Source: Sporothrix humicola (lineage: Eukaryota; Ascomycota; Sordariomycetes; Ophiostomatales; Ophiostomataceae). From it: a DNA stretch of 64,000 nt. The stretch's first letter is position 1, and each line of letters starts with the position of its first letter. The DNA lies in the NCBI GenBank assembly GCA_021396245.1, contig WNYE01000002.1, positions 682,001-746,000 of the forward strand, in the 5' to 3' direction. Below, one piece after another: positions 45,250 to 57,400 of this stretch. Under the pieces are notes generated by a model, which did not search any database, was not told the DNA's origin, and worked only from the letters and a program-made list of their open reading frames with translations. The position numbers were made by a program, and so were the translations under genes.

Positions 45250-47421
45250 TTACCCCATGTAGGGATCCCGCTCCAGCTCGTAGAACAGAAGGTAGACCTC
45301 GCGCTGCATGCCCAGAACTTCCTTAGTGCTGGCTTCGCGCACCTTCTCGTCGCTGATCCGCCACCACCGGTCCGGCGTCTTCTTCTTGCGATGACGAGGC
45401 TGGGGTGGGGGTGCGTAGGCAGTCGCTGGCGCCTTGCCTTTGCCGGCTACACCGTTTCCATTTCCATTGGCTGCAGAGTTGCTGTCCTTGCTTCCAGGAC
45501 GGAGGGACAGACGGCTAGTAAGACCACCATTCCGGCTCTCACTGCGACTGCCATTGCGGCTCGAGTTGCGCGACGACGAAGTGATTCTAGATAGAGTGGA
45601 CCGGGTGATGGACCGCAGACTGGCCGTCTCGGCGGCGCCATCGTTGTTGCTACCGCTTCCATTGCTGTCTTCACCGGGCTCGCGGGGTGCAGACGTCGGT
45701 GCAGGCGGCAGAGCCGACGAAGAGGAAGACCGCGATGATTTACCGACAGCGGCGTTTGTTTTCGGCGGAAGCAGATTCAGTGATTCCTGTGGCGGACTGC
45801 TTCCATTCGTATCTGCTGCTGCTGCCGAGGGCGGCAGTTCTGCTGTCGAGGAAATCGGGCTACCGCCCTCAGTGAGGCGTGCTGTGGACGGAGAGTTAAG
45901 GCCCGGCGAGGGATCCGAGGAGCCAATCAGTGGGGTGTTGGCCGCAGGGCTGCCGGACGGCGTGTAGATTTGAGAGGGCTGGAACGTGTTGGGGTTGGAG
46001 TACGGCGCAGCCATGGTCTGGCGCCGGAAGGACTCGTAGTGGCCGCTGTGGTGGCTGCCCTTATGCATCACGACACTGATGAGCTTGTACTTGCGCTGGC
46101 TCAGGAGACTGCCCAGCGGCAGGCGTTCGGGGAAAGCGACCTTGGCCGAGTTCTTTTGGGACTGGTTGGATGCGTCGTAGATCGAGCGCGACAGGTGGAT
46201 GGCGAGCACCTTGGGGAAGCTGACGAGGCGGAAGTGGCGTGCAATGCGCCGTTTGGGCGCGTACCGTGCGTCAGGCAGCGCAATGTCTGGCGGCGGCCGT
46301 TCTGGGTCGGTATCGATGGCGGCTTGCAGCCGGTCAATGGTGACCCTTGCCTCCTTGCGGAAGGATTCCGACGAAGACTTGGCCAGCTCATGCTCAAACA
46401 TTTGCTTGGCATGGACGAGCCGGCACTTTTCACACTTGAACTCGTCAATGTACTCTGTCTTGAGCATGGAGTCGAAGCAGGCGCTCAGTGTTGTTGACGA
46501 TGCTTGGGGCACATTTAGCGTCAACGTGCAAAACGTCTGCTCGGACGGCCGCGGCTTGAACCCGCAAGTGAGACACTCGATTTGCGACTCGATCTTGCCC
46601 TCCATGGGGAAGCCCTCCTCTTCACTTGCGACGTCCTCTGCTACGCCAGAGATCTGTACGCTCGGCCCGGCCGCATCGTCTTTCAGCGGCACCTGACCAC
46701 CGTTCGCATCAGCAGCGGCTGCGATGTTTGCCAACTTCTCGTCAACGGCCTTGCTATTCAGCGCGCCGTTTGCGCTGCCCGCAGAAACCACCTGCTCGGC
46801 CTGCCGTCTTGCATACCGCCGCGCGCGCGCGCCGGCATGGTACTCGTCGCACAGGCGCTCGGCCACGACCTGCAAAAACTCTTGCGCATCCTGCTGTTGC
46901 CGACTAATGCGCTGCTGGAAGGCAACCTCGAGCACGTGGACAAACGGGTTCGCCGTGATGACCTTCTTGTAGATGGGTCGCTCGTTGAGCCGGTCGATCA
47001 TGTCCTTGAGGCCCTTGGATACGAGACCGGCCTGGAGCCCCTCGACCTTCCAAACAGGCATTGGCCGGCGGTTTGGCGCGGGGGCGCCTTCGCTGCCGGA
47101 GTCCTCGGCATCATGGGGCACCGCATTGCGGTAGACGCCGACATCGTCGATTTTGCGGCGGTGGGTTTCGCGGATGAGGTATATTCGGAGATCGCCGAGG
47201 CCTGCCAGGGCCTGGAGGACGGAGTTTATGAAGCAGTCGTTTGCGGCATTTGCAAGGCCGACCACGCCCGTCTTGCGGCTGGTCAGCGCAGACAGAGGGT
47301 TATTTGAGCTGGGCGGCGCGCTGTCGATAAAATATGTGGGCGCAAAGACGTAGACGAGGGCAATGGTGGCCAGCGACGCTCCAGCCGCGTAGGTCGCGAC
47401 GGAGAGGGCCTTGTCGGGCAT
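45250..47421 (-). CDS. membrane-anchored ubiquitin-specific protease (Ubp16/USP30-like)
   Basis: Cysteine protease that removes ubiquitin. Single exon, 723 aa. One hydrophobic segment near the N-terminus (about residues 7-32, SVATYAAGASLATIALVYVFAP) precedes the catalytic domain, as in yeast Ubp16 and animal USP30 of the mitochondrial outer membrane; location here is inferred. The Cys box reads GLANAANDCFINSVLQALAG, a variant of the usual GLxNxGNTC(Y/F)xN; the His box is VVMHKGSHHSGHYESFRR, and the third residue lies in WWRISDEKV near the C-terminus. CxxC pairs of the zinc-binding fingers are visible in ECLTCGF and KCEKCRL. A Ser/Asn/Gly-rich insert of about 180 residues sits between the His box and the final WW segment. 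The end YLLFYELERD is typical. Confidence 0.92.
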   Translation of the reverse strand: MPDKALSVATYAAGASLATIALVYVFAPTYFIDSAPPSSNNPLSALTSRKTGVVGLANAANDCFINSVLQALAGLGDLRIYLIRETHRRKIDDVGVYRNAVPHDAEDSGSEGAPAPNRRPMPVWKVEGLQAGLVSKGLKDMIDRLNERPIYKKVITANPFVHVLEVAFQQRISRQQQDAQEFLQVVAERLCDEYHAGARARRYARRQAEQVVSAGSANGALNSKAVDEKLANIAAAADANGGQVPLKDDAAGPSVQISGVAEDVASEEEGFPMEGKIESQIECLTCGFKPRPSEQTFCTLTLNVPQASSTTLSACFDSMLKTEYIDEFKCEKCRLVHAKQMFEHELAKSSSESFRKEARVTIDRLQAAIDTDPERPPPDIALPDARYAPKRRIARHFRLVSFPKVLAIHLSRSIYDASNQSQKNSAKVAFPERLPLGSLLSQRKYKLISVVMHKGSHHSGHYESFRRQTMAAPYSNPNTFQPSQIYTPSGSPAANTPLIGSSDPSPGLNSPSTARLTEGGSPISSTAELPPSAAAADTNGSSPPQESLNLLPPKTNAAVGKSSRSSSSSALPPAPTSAPREPGEDSNGSGSNNDGAAETASLRSITRSTLSRITSSSRNSSRNGSRSESRNGGLTSRLSLRPGSKDSNSAANGNGNGVAGKGKAPATAYAPPPQPRHRKKKTPDRWWRISDEKVREASTKEVLGMQREVYLLFYELERDPYMG

Positions 47422-49281
47422 CTGGGCCCAGAGGAAGCGTCCTGCAGCAGGCGGTACGAACTGCTGGAGAGGGAGGAGAAAGAGGTCGGGGTTCTAGGGT
47501 TCGAGCGGGTTCGAGGGCTCAATGTTCCAATGTCTCCGATGTCTCGGCGGGGATAGGAGAGAGGAGGCGGTTGGACGGACGCAGGGTTTGGTGGAGGAGG
47601 AGTGTCTTGGAAAAACCCGCCTGTTAAGGGAAAGACGGGGAAAAGACGGGGGTGAAACGGGGTAGGGATGTAGTCGGGGACTCAAAGAAGTGAAAAGTTG
47701 CAGTGGCGGGTCGTGGCGGTCGTGGCGTCTGAAAGTTGAGAATCCAAAGTCCAAAAGTTAAAAGTTTAGGGTTGGCGGCAACTGCGGGACATTCGGCGGT
47801 CGGGGAGAATTGCTGCGACGCCCGGGCGAGGACAAGAGGAGAAGGGGCGAGCGCAGGCTTGCCAAGTGGTGAAGTCGCCGGGCCGTTTATCGTTTAGGCT
47901 TATTTTCTTGTGCGCAGTTGATCTCTTTCAAATTTTGCTAGAATTTGCGTAGTTTGCGGCCGGTTCGTGGTTCCGCTGTGCGAATCATTGCAAAACCGAT
48001 GCGGTTCTGCGCCTAGCGCTGAAACGGTGCCGTTGACCGAGCCAATAACGGCAACGCTGTTTGTTGCAGGGTCTAGGAGGCTGAGGTGCGGGTCGTGGGT
48101 GCGGTGCTTTGGTGAACAAAAAGACAATGATCACGACAAAAGTGTAGAGAATTGAAAGGGGGAAAAGAAGATGCTGAAATGCAAACTGTATTAAACAAGG
48201 GAAAGAGCAACAAACGTAAGGAGACCGCCAGGAAGGCGCGATGCTTGGTAAATATGTTGCCGCCGTCCGTCGGAAGGGATCTGTAATCCTCGCAGTGACT
48301 GCGCGAAATACGGGGTAACTACAGTGGTATTCCAGAACGGGCAGGTGCCAAATGTGCCAAAATGCCATAACATTACAGCGCAGGCAGGGCAAATACGGAA
48401 GTAGCGATCACCAAGGGTCCACAACGGCTGTCTTCTCCCACCCTTTGAGGAAAGAAGGCCCATTCCTCGTGTGGCACACCGAATTGACTCTGTCACGTCT
48501 CTTGCTGGATAGGCAGATCGCAAAAGATAACAACCAGGTGCATGGAAAACATTTGGCATCAATACGCCTGCCGCCTGTTTGCTGCGCCACGACCAGTTTC
48601 GTTTTCGATTGCTCGATTGCTCAATTGCTCGACCGAACACTGGCTACACCAGGCAGTGATTTGAGGGCCAATCGCCTGCCACGACGACGTACTCAATAGG
48701 TAGATTCTGATGTGTGGAATCAGAACACGGGCGGAAGCAATATGGAATCTAGAATCCTCCAGATAATAGCTCCGCCTCTACCACGTAGATTTCCAGATTT
48801 CCAGATTTCCATAGAATGCCGACAAAGCTGTCAACGGCCTGTCAGTGAATAACTGCATGGGTGCCAATGCGAAATGCGACTGCCGGTTTCAGATCAATTT
48901 GCACCCATTGCGTCACACCTCATCAGATCAGATGGAAGCCACGTGAAATGCACCTTCCTGGACTATTTATTTGACTGATATGGAGTAATATCATGCTGTA
49001 CCACAGGCAGGAGCAGCAAGACTGCTTACGCATAGGAATGAATTACTTGCGGATTTACAGAAATGAGGCAGGTCAAGACGTCTTTACAAATCATGTTTTG
49101 ATTTTCATATTTTTATGTATTTTATGATTTCAATGGGATATCATGATGCAAGGCGGAAATGCAGACACTCTCTTGGTGTCGGGTTGCATGCATTCATGTT
49201 TTTATAGACATAAACAAAACGACAAGACGCACGAAATCAAGAAGCAAGAGATATATCATTATTTTTTAATCTCTCCAGCCC
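47422..49281. other. gene-free intergenic stretch, 1.9 kb
   Basis: Upstream flank of the Ubp16-like gene and 3' flank of Ola1. It contains three exact tandem copies of AGATTTCC at 48787-48810. ORFs on both strands are short and unrecognised. Confidence 0.45.
48787..48810. repeat. three tandem copies of AGATTTCC
   Basis: Perfect 8-bp unit repeated three times, in the stretch between the Ubp16-like and Ola1 genes. Confidence 0.9.
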
Positions 49282-50756
49282 TTACGACTTGGCAGCACCG
49301 GCCTTGATGAGCAGGATGTCGCCGTCCTCAACGACGTAGTCCTTACCCTTGGTCATGACCTTGCCCTTGGCCTTGACCTCGGACTCGTCGCCCAGCTCGT
49401 GCAGCACCTTGTAGTTGTAGACAATCGCCTGGATAAACGTTTTCTCGAAATCCGTGTGGATGACACCAGCAGCCTGCGGCGCCTTGGTGCCGTTGCGGAT
49501 GGTCCACTGGCGCACCTCGTCGGGGCCGACCGTGAAGAAGCTGCCCAGGTTGAGCGCCTTGCGCATCTGCAGGATGACCTTGGGCAGGGCCGACTCAACG
49601 CCCAGCTTCTTGCACTCCTCGACGGCCTCCTCCTCGGACATTTGCGTCAGGCGCTCTTCAAAGGACACGGAGATGGGGATGATCGGGTCGCCCTCGGCGT
49701 GCTCCTTGATCCAGGCAGCGACGGCGGGAAGGTGCTTGTTCTTCTTGCGGATGTAGTCCTTCTCCGACAGGTTGACGAGGTAGACGACGTTCTTGGCGGA
49801 CAGGAGCATCAGAGGGTTGATGACCTCGATCTGGGGGGTGTTAGCAAAAAGAACACATCCGTGGTTGACGGGCATTGAATTTGACGAGTTCAGTGAAGGA
49901 AACACCCAATTGCAAAGCAAATGCAGAGAAATTGTAGATCAGACATAGTTTTCATCTCATGACGTTGCCAGCGTACTGGGTCCGTTCGAAGAGCTGGGTT
50001 TATATAGGTTCAGGCGCTATGGCCCTTTGTCATCATAAAAGTGTTTGTGTTTGGGGAGGGTGGGGTTTGTGTTGGAAATTGCAGAGAAATAAAAATCAAA
50101 ACAAGTGCCGCAGTGTCACTTACCTCCTTCGGCGTCCAGGTGCCCTTCCGGACATCCTTGCCGTCGTTCAGCCATGCCAGGATCTTCTCAATCGTGGCCT
50201 CCTCCTCGCGCGCCTTCTTCTGCTCCAAGCTCTGGCCGCCCTGGCGCGTCTTCTTCTTCTGGTTCTCCAGCGCCTTCTCGACAAACTCAATGTCCTTTAG
50301 CCGCAGCTCGTCGCTGATAATGTCTAGATCGCGCGTCGGGTTGACGTCGCCCTCGACGTGGATAATCTCGGCATCGTCAAAGCACCGAACAACCTGGAAG
50401 ATGGCGTCGACGGCGCGAATGTGCGACAGGAAAGAGTTGCCCAGGCCGGCACCCGTCGAGGCACCGCGCGTCAGACCGGCAATGTCGTAGACCGTCAAGT
50501 TGGCGGGCACGCGCGACTTGGGGTTGTACTTTGCCGTCAGCCAGTCATAGCGCTCGTCGGGCACAATAACACGGGCCTCCTCGGGTTCGATTGTGGCATA
50601 AGGGAAGTTGGCCGGGTTGCCGAGGTTGCTCTTGGTGATGGCCTGGAAGAGCGTGGACTTGCCGACGTTGGCAAGACCGACAATACCACTCTTGAGGTTG
50701 TTGCCGGGCCGGCCCAGCAGGATCTTCTCCTCAACGACGGCCTTCTTCGGAGGCAT
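49282..50756 (-). CDS. OLA1: Ola1/YchF-type translation-associated ATPase
   Basis: P-loop NTPase of the Obg branch that prefers ATP, associated with ribosomes and stress response; cytosolic. Minus-strand exons 50124-50756 and 49282-49830 give 393 aa, the family length. The P-loop is GIVGLANVGKSTLF, followed by FPYATIEPEEARV, the G3 motif VYDIAGLTRGASTGAGLGN, and the altered G4 NLSE in YLVNLSEKDY; NxxE in place of NKxD is the known basis for ATP preference. The C-terminal TGS domain has FFTVGPDEVRQWTIRNGTKAPQAAGVIHTDFE. Start 50756 gives MPPKKAVVEEK, as in other fungi. The single intron (49831-50123) is 293 bp, four to five times the others in the window, yet has a GTAAGT donor and GCTAAC...CCCAG. 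Confidence 0.96.
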
Positions 50757-52001
50757 TCTGCCTTTTTTGTGGAGGGTGGTGGTGGTAGAGAAGTAGAGGG
50801 GAGAGTGAGAGTGATTCGACACAAAAACAAGCACAGGCCGAGCTGGTACTTGAAGCTGAGACCGACGTGCGAACGAAGACAGCAAAGACGACGTCGAACC
50901 AGCGCACGGGCGAAGACTGAAGAATGCCGACGTCTTGGGCGACGTGGAAGAGGGCTGGCTGTTCCCAGCCTCAAGGCCCTCTGATCGGAAGATGCAAGAA
51001 GAAGAGAGAGAAAGAGGAGGAAAAGGAAATTCCTGCTCTTTTGTTGGGGGTTGCTGAGGATTTAAATGGGTTGTCGTGGGAGAGACGTGGGAGTGGTTTT
51101 TTATTGAAATTGGATTGAAGCAAATTGAAGCAAATTTTTTTGCTTTGAACCTGTCTCCCAGCCGCTCCTGCTTTTTTGGCGGGGCTCAGTGCTGTGGAGC
51201 TTCCGTCTCAATCTTGCATGGTGGGGCACCGTATTCAGAGAGGAGAGGGAGCTTCAGACTGTTGGGCTCAAACGGACTCAGGACGGAATGGTCAATATTT
51301 ATTCCGGCCTCGCTGCTCGGTCTGTCAAAACGGAAGCGAAACTGGACCTGACCGTTTCGCCTCTCCCCTCTCGCGCGCCCCTGCTCGGTCGCTGTTTCCT
51401 GCTCGCTTCCTGTTCGCTAGGCTCCGCGCCTTCCCCATAGTCACTAGCACTTCCGCTTTCAGTCACCACCACTGCGTCATGCTGTGTTTGACAAGCTTGC
51501 TGCGGCCCCAGGGCCAATTAGCCTCTCTGGATGATCCTTCCCTGTGAGCCTTGTCCAAATGTATTTTGCCTTCTTGCCTCCCCTCGTTTTTCTCGCATCA
51601 TTCTTCTTCCAATTCATCTCCTTTTTATTGTCGACATTGAAAGGACTGAATCAATCTCACGCGCATCACGGCCGATCAACCATACCGAAAGTTTGGCCTC
51701 GTTCATCCGTTCTCTAGCTACGGTGCATCGCCTATCCTGCTGCCTGCTCTTCTCTGGTGCCCGATTGTCGGCTCGCGCTCTCTCGTTTCATCTTTGGACG
51801 ACCTCCTTGTTCCGACCTCGTTTTCAACGCGAAGCTCTTTCGGCGTCAGTCGTTGAGAGCTGCTCTTTAATTCGAATTTATTGAGACGACTTTCTTTTGA
51901 TCGTCGCCGATTATCCACCCAATTACACAACCGTTACATTCCTGGCAGCGAAGCCGCATTGCTTCCTATCGCCGAACCAAACAGACAGCACCTCCACAAC
52001 C
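50757..52001. promoter_or_regulatory. divergent promoter region, Ola1 / DeSI protease
   Basis: About 1.2 kb between divergent starts. Both flanks are pyrimidine-rich on the coding strand of the adjacent gene. No real ORF seen. Confidence 0.45.
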
Positions 52002-52949
52002 ATGGCTCCAAAGAAGCACAAGAAGACTCCGTCCCGGCCGTCGCACCGGTCGACCTTGTCACTGCAGAAAACTGAGATCGTCATCAACGTCTACGATCTT
52101 CTCACGGTGCGTGGTCATCTCCCCTTATTTTAACCACTTTGCTATATACGACGTATACTGACTTCCTTCTAGCCTAGCCGGTGGTCCTCGCTTCTCTGGC
52201 ACATGGGTACCTCCCTCCTGCACTCGGGCGTCGTCATCAACGGCCGAGAGTACGCCTACGGCGGCCATGGCCGTCCTGGTGTCACAGGCGTATATTGGAC
52301 AAAGCCGCGAACCGAGCCTCCAGGTGGCACGTTTCGCTGCGAGATCCTGCAGGGGTTCACTTTGGCGACCGCAGCCGAGATTGACACCATCATTCGCAGC
52401 GCCTCGGAAGAGTTCCATGGCCCGTCCTACAATCTGCTGACCAAAAACTGCAACCACTTTACCGCATTTCTGTGTCAAAAGTTGACCGGCCGCCCAGGCC
52501 CGGCATGGCTCAATCGTGCTGCCAGCATTGGCCTGGCCCTTCCCTGTGTTGTCCCGCGCGACTGGGTCGACCCGCCAGAGTTTGAGTCGGCCGACGGAGA
52601 GCTGCTGCGCGGTAGTGGTAGTGCCAGCAGTGATGGCGGCTACAGCTCCTACGGAGACGACGACGACGACTACGACTTTGAGGATCATGGCGAGCGGACC
52701 AGCATGCTCCGGCAGTCGTCGCAGCACCAGGTCCACCTCGTCGGGCTGGACAGTCCCTCCAACAGCGCCCGCCCCAGCATGACAGGCACACGAGCATCCG
52801 GCGAATACCACCCCGAGCCTTTTGAAGAAGGTGATGCCGATGTCCAGACCGGGCGGCAGAGTGCCAAGAAGGGCAAGGGCCGCTCCAGCATGTCGCGAGA
52901 TGCTGCAGGCCGTGCCTTGCCAGCATCCGAGCGGGCTCCAAGCATGTAG
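52002..52949 (+). CDS. PPPDE-domain thiol peptidase (DeSI-like deSUMOylase family)
   Basis: Probable cysteine isopeptidase of the PPPDE clan, whose members DESI1/2 remove SUMO or ubiquitin. Exons 52002-52106 and 52173-52949, intron 66 bp (GTGCGT ... CTTCTAG); the product is 293 aa. The join gives INVYDLLTPSRWSSLLWHMGTSLLHSGV. The catalytic pair is His52 in LLHSGVVINGREYAYGG and Cys128 in NLLTKNCNHFTAFL. The domain ends with LTGRPGPAWLNRAASIG near residue 155. The remaining 135 residues are a disordered tail with an acidic patch (DDDDDYDFEDHGE) and a basic, Ser-rich end; animal DESI1 has no comparable tail. ATG 52002 follows CAACC, and the residues before the domain are Lys-rich. Whether the target is SUMO or ubiquitin cannot be told. 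Confidence 0.9.
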
Positions 52950-54442
52950 CTGCGGAAGATGGCATGTTGATGTCATTTCGGAAGTTTACATTGAAATGTG
53001 CTGGCTGCCCCCATTGCATATTTTTTCTTTGCTTTTTGCTCTTGACTTTACTTGTTGTTTGGGGTTTATCTTGAGTTCCTGCGTTATCATGGGACGTATG
53101 GCGTTTAAGGCTTTTTGATACCACTGTTCTTACACTGTTTTTAAATTGTTTCCTTTACTTTTGAATTTTATATTGGAATTTCACATGGAGTTCATTTACT
53201 ATCAAGCAATATTCGTAATTTGTGAGATGCTCATGATTTTGTTCAACATTTTGCGAGCTGGCGCATCTGGCTATTATTATGCATGCTGTAAGTCTGTACA
53301 GTGTTAAAGTAGTATCAAGACATTCTTATCAAACAAGAGACATGTGAAAACGGAATCGGCTTGGCCAGTCCGAGCACATTGGTTCCCAGATAGAGGTAAA
53401 CCAGATATCATATTTGTGCTGCGTCTCGTCCAGTTGGCTGTCAGTTCTGTGCCTTCACAATAAAAGCGGGCCCAAAACTGCAAAACCTGGGCAGGATTAC
53501 AGTGGTCGAGCCCTATGGCGCATCATCGCTTTAAAACAGAAACGCCCTGTAGCCAAGGCCCAGACCACCCGAGAAGCTCTCCGCTCAGTGGATAATCTCT
53601 GAAGGGATGCCCCTTTGATTGGCCACGATTAGGCCTGTGACTTGCTCTCACAGCACATCAGCGCACCTCTTTCCTCAAAATCAGCTAGGCCCGTTTTCTT
53701 GTGCTGCTTTTGCCCTTTCGCCTCCTCCCATTCAGGTAAGAGCGATCAACCCTCACTCGCCAGTTTAGGCCAATTCAATGTTCGCGATAGGGGGAAGGGG
53801 CAGACCATACCAAGACCGAGACCAAAGCAATCAACACAACCCTATTTCCCTCACAGAGGCATTTGATCTCTTCCTCACATCACATCACCACTCGTTTCCT
53901 CGTCCTCGACTCGCAACACGCCGCGACCAACAAGCTCCGCTTCTAAATTGCCCGTTACCACTACCACCCTGGTAGCAGATCTCCAAACACGATAAACGAT
54001 AAGGCACACTATTACGGCAGTGCTGGGAAGGCTCCATTTTACGGGCAAGCTTACGATTCCACGACAGCATTCCACGCCCAAAACTCGACACAAACGAACA
54101 GCAAGCCTTTTCGGCACCCTTTTCACGACAGTTCTTCGATACCATCCATCCCTTCCCTTCACTAAGACGACCATCGAACCTTTGCGGCAGCAGCATCGCC
54201 CCAGACGGCCAAGATACATCGCATCGAGCTATCACCCCTTTCTCGGATCTCAGCTGGCGATAGCTCTCACAAACTCTGGGCACGACGCGCGCCTGATGCC
54301 AGGAGGGCAGACGGCATCACCCGTCGTGGGACCAGTCCGTGTTGAGCTGTGGAGTTGAGGCCTGCCAGTCGGATAAACTCGTGGCTGTGAGCTATTAGCT
54401 CGACGAACCTGACGAACTCGACGACAACACGACAACAACACG
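52950..54442. other. intergenic region and leader of the VPS9-ankyrin gene
   Basis: 1.5 kb. The left half is the T-rich 3' flank of the DeSI gene. 53640-54442 is the presumed promoter and leader of the next gene; it holds two GATAGC/GCTATC cores (about 54229 and 54258) and several short upstream ATGs, the longest opening 112 codons from 54020. No separate gene recognised. Confidence 0.45.
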
Positions 54443-57400
54443 ATGCCTCATCCCCTGAACCCGTTTCTCGCCGCGTTCTTCAGCAACCCGCTGTCGACGC
54501 AGTGCAACCCGTCAAGCAACCACATCCTCCTGGTCCCGACAACCGAGGTGCTGTTGACCTGCCGCGACGCCGAGAATGGCAACGTCTCCTTCGCCGAGCT
54601 CCCGAACCTGGATGAGTTTCTCTCCAGCCATGTCATCCGCATGCCCAACCCGAGAGTGGCGGCAGCGGCAGCGAATGCAGCCGGAGGCAAGGACGGCATC
54701 GTCAACCTGCGGGAGATCCGCGGCAAGGCCAAGCCCTACGGCACGTTCAACGGCCGCAGTGTCGTCATCAAAGACAATCTGGTGTACAGCAATAAGGGTG
54801 GGACATGCTCCCCTTTCGTGAAGTGTGAAGGGTTAAGGCTACCGTACTGACATTCTCCTACAGGCTTCAAGAGCTTAAATCATGCCACGTTGATAAGCGA
54901 CGCCCTCTGGTACGCCGACACCGTCGAACCCAAGCCATGGCTCATCTACTACATCTCACGACCGCTCCTTGGCTCTTGGGAGCCCGTCACAACAGTCCCG
55001 GCCATCCTTCCCGGTTCTACGAACTCACTACCAGCGACGGCCGCCGGACTGACTTCACCAAGAGGTTTGAGCCAGGCACAGCAAGCCAAGGCGGCTGCCG
55101 CCGGAAGCGAGTCAGGACCGTCGACGCCACGAAAAAAGGACGTCAAGAGCTTTCACGACCTTCTCAACCACTTCCCGATAATAGCGCGGCAAATGCAACC
55201 CGGCCTTGATAAGATCTACAGAGAGTTTACCGGCGCATTCGAGCAGCGTTTTCCTCCACCACCGACGGCAGCGCATGTTCCCGACCCAGAGCCAGACGGC
55301 CCCATAAAGACGGCCATGAAGAAGGCGCGCATGAACAGCGCGACAGCACCACCCGTTAAACCGCCAGTGAAGATCCAGGACCAGCCAATCGAGACCGACG
55401 AGAACATAGCGGATAGCAGTACGGCAGCAGAGGAACAGACTGGTGTTAATGGGGCCAGCAGTAGCGGTTCCAGTGTCAACGGAAGCAACAGCAACAACAA
55501 CAACAACAATTTGAGCGTCACTCCCTCCGCCAACGGCACAGAACGACTCAACGGCTCAAACATATCGACATACAGTGGCAGCCAAGCAAGCGAGGACTTC
55601 TTCCCCGAAGACGACGAGCATGTGATGCGCGCCTCGCTCGAGTCGGCCGTGACGACCGCGATCGACATTTTCCAGGGCGTCGACAAGCAGCAGCTTTCGC
55701 TTCTCGGCGCCACCACCGACCTAACTGGACCCCTGGTTGAACGGCTTATCGAGCGGTACATCTCGGAAAACCTACATCACATCATCTTCCCTCGACTTAA
55801 CGTCCTGAAACGGCAAGAGGACCTGGAGCTCGAGTCCAAGATCCGCAAAATGGACAGCATTGACCTCTCCCAGCTCGGCATGGACATTGACGGCGGAGCG
55901 CGCAACAAGCACGAAGTCACCATCGCTTTGAACCGTGTGGTCAAGGAGTTCCAAAGAATCTCAGACGCTGCATGTCCGCAAGAGATGCTGTCCATTCTTC
56001 TGTCGACAGTCAAGTCTGTCAGCCAGCTCACGGCGAACGGTGACAACAATGGAGACGGCAATGGAAACGGCGGTGACGACGCGACACAGACACACACCGA
56101 GAAGCCGCTGATTATGGTCAACGCCGATACGCTGGTGTCGCTTCTTCTGTACATCGTCATCCGCGCACAGCAGCGGCACCTCCTGGCACGTTTTATCTAT
56201 ATGCGCCACTTTATTTTCATTGATGACGTCGACAGCGGCGAGATGGGCTATGCTCTGAGCACTTTTGAAGCAGTTCTCCTGTATCTGGTGCGCGACTCAG
56301 GCGGCCTGCGACGCGCCAGCCGGAGAAACAAGGCACTCTGGGAGGCGACCAACAAGGGCGATCTGAGTGCAGTCAAGGCCATCATGGAGCCGAACTCGGA
56401 AGACGCAGTGGCCAACGAAGACGGCGACATTGACAGCGACAACGGAGAGGAAGGAAGGAGCACACGTCCCGGATCGAGTGGCGAGCTGGCATCGTCTTTC
56501 ACGAGCTTTGGATTTTCGAATGGCCTGGCATCCGGCTCGTCGAGATCGTCTCGCTCATCCCGACGGTCGTCAATCGTTCTGTCGGAGGCAGAGGCATTCT
56601 CCAAGGGCTCTGGCCTCGGGCACGTGTTTCCCTTCCAGGCGGACGGCTGCGGCGATGGCCCGGTCGACTTTTCACTGCACTTCCCGATTAAACGGACGAA
56701 AAAGGTGGCTCTGGATACAAGGAGTATGTCGAGCAACTCGGAAATGTCGTTTCGCTCACGGGCGACCAGCTTTGGGAGCAATATGGAAGGCAGCATAGAA
56801 GGCGATATCTCAGTCGAACGGCTGGCGCAAACGCACGACTCGAATGGCCAGTCGCTGCTCATGATGGCCGTCCAGAATGAGCAGATTGAAACCTTGCGGT
56901 ACTATTTGGGTCTGCGGGACTACTTCCCAGTGAGCTTTGTGCTCGAGGACCTCAACCACGAGGATACAACCCTCCTAAGTGCTGCGGTCCAGCTGGGAAA
57001 CAAGGAGCTGATCATGATGCTGATCAATGTCTTGACCGGCTCGGACGAGGTCACGCCGGACCAGATTGGTGCCTACTTCTCGCTGCAAGACGTCTGGGGC
57101 CGCAGCGTGGCACACTACCTGTTCCATGCGCCGTTCTTAATAGAGAAATACGGCGCCATGATGCCGTGGCGGCAGCGCGACAAAAAGGGCCAGACGCCAC
57201 TCTTTGCCCTCTGCCGATCCTACGACCATGCATCATACTACGAAATGGTCAGCGAGGGCATCCGGATGGCGACGGATACCCAAACCGACAAGGGCCGTCT
57301 GCACGTGAGCGACCATGTCGACGCACGAGGCAATACTTTGCTGCACATTGTCAACCACACGCAGCTCGCTGCGCGCATTCTGCAGACGTGCGACGTCGAC

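Noticed and set aside
47490..47520. GGTTCGAG repeats resembling a tRNA T-arm
   Set aside because: Simple repeat of GGGTTCGAG next to the Ubp16-like start; no acceptor or anticodon stem.
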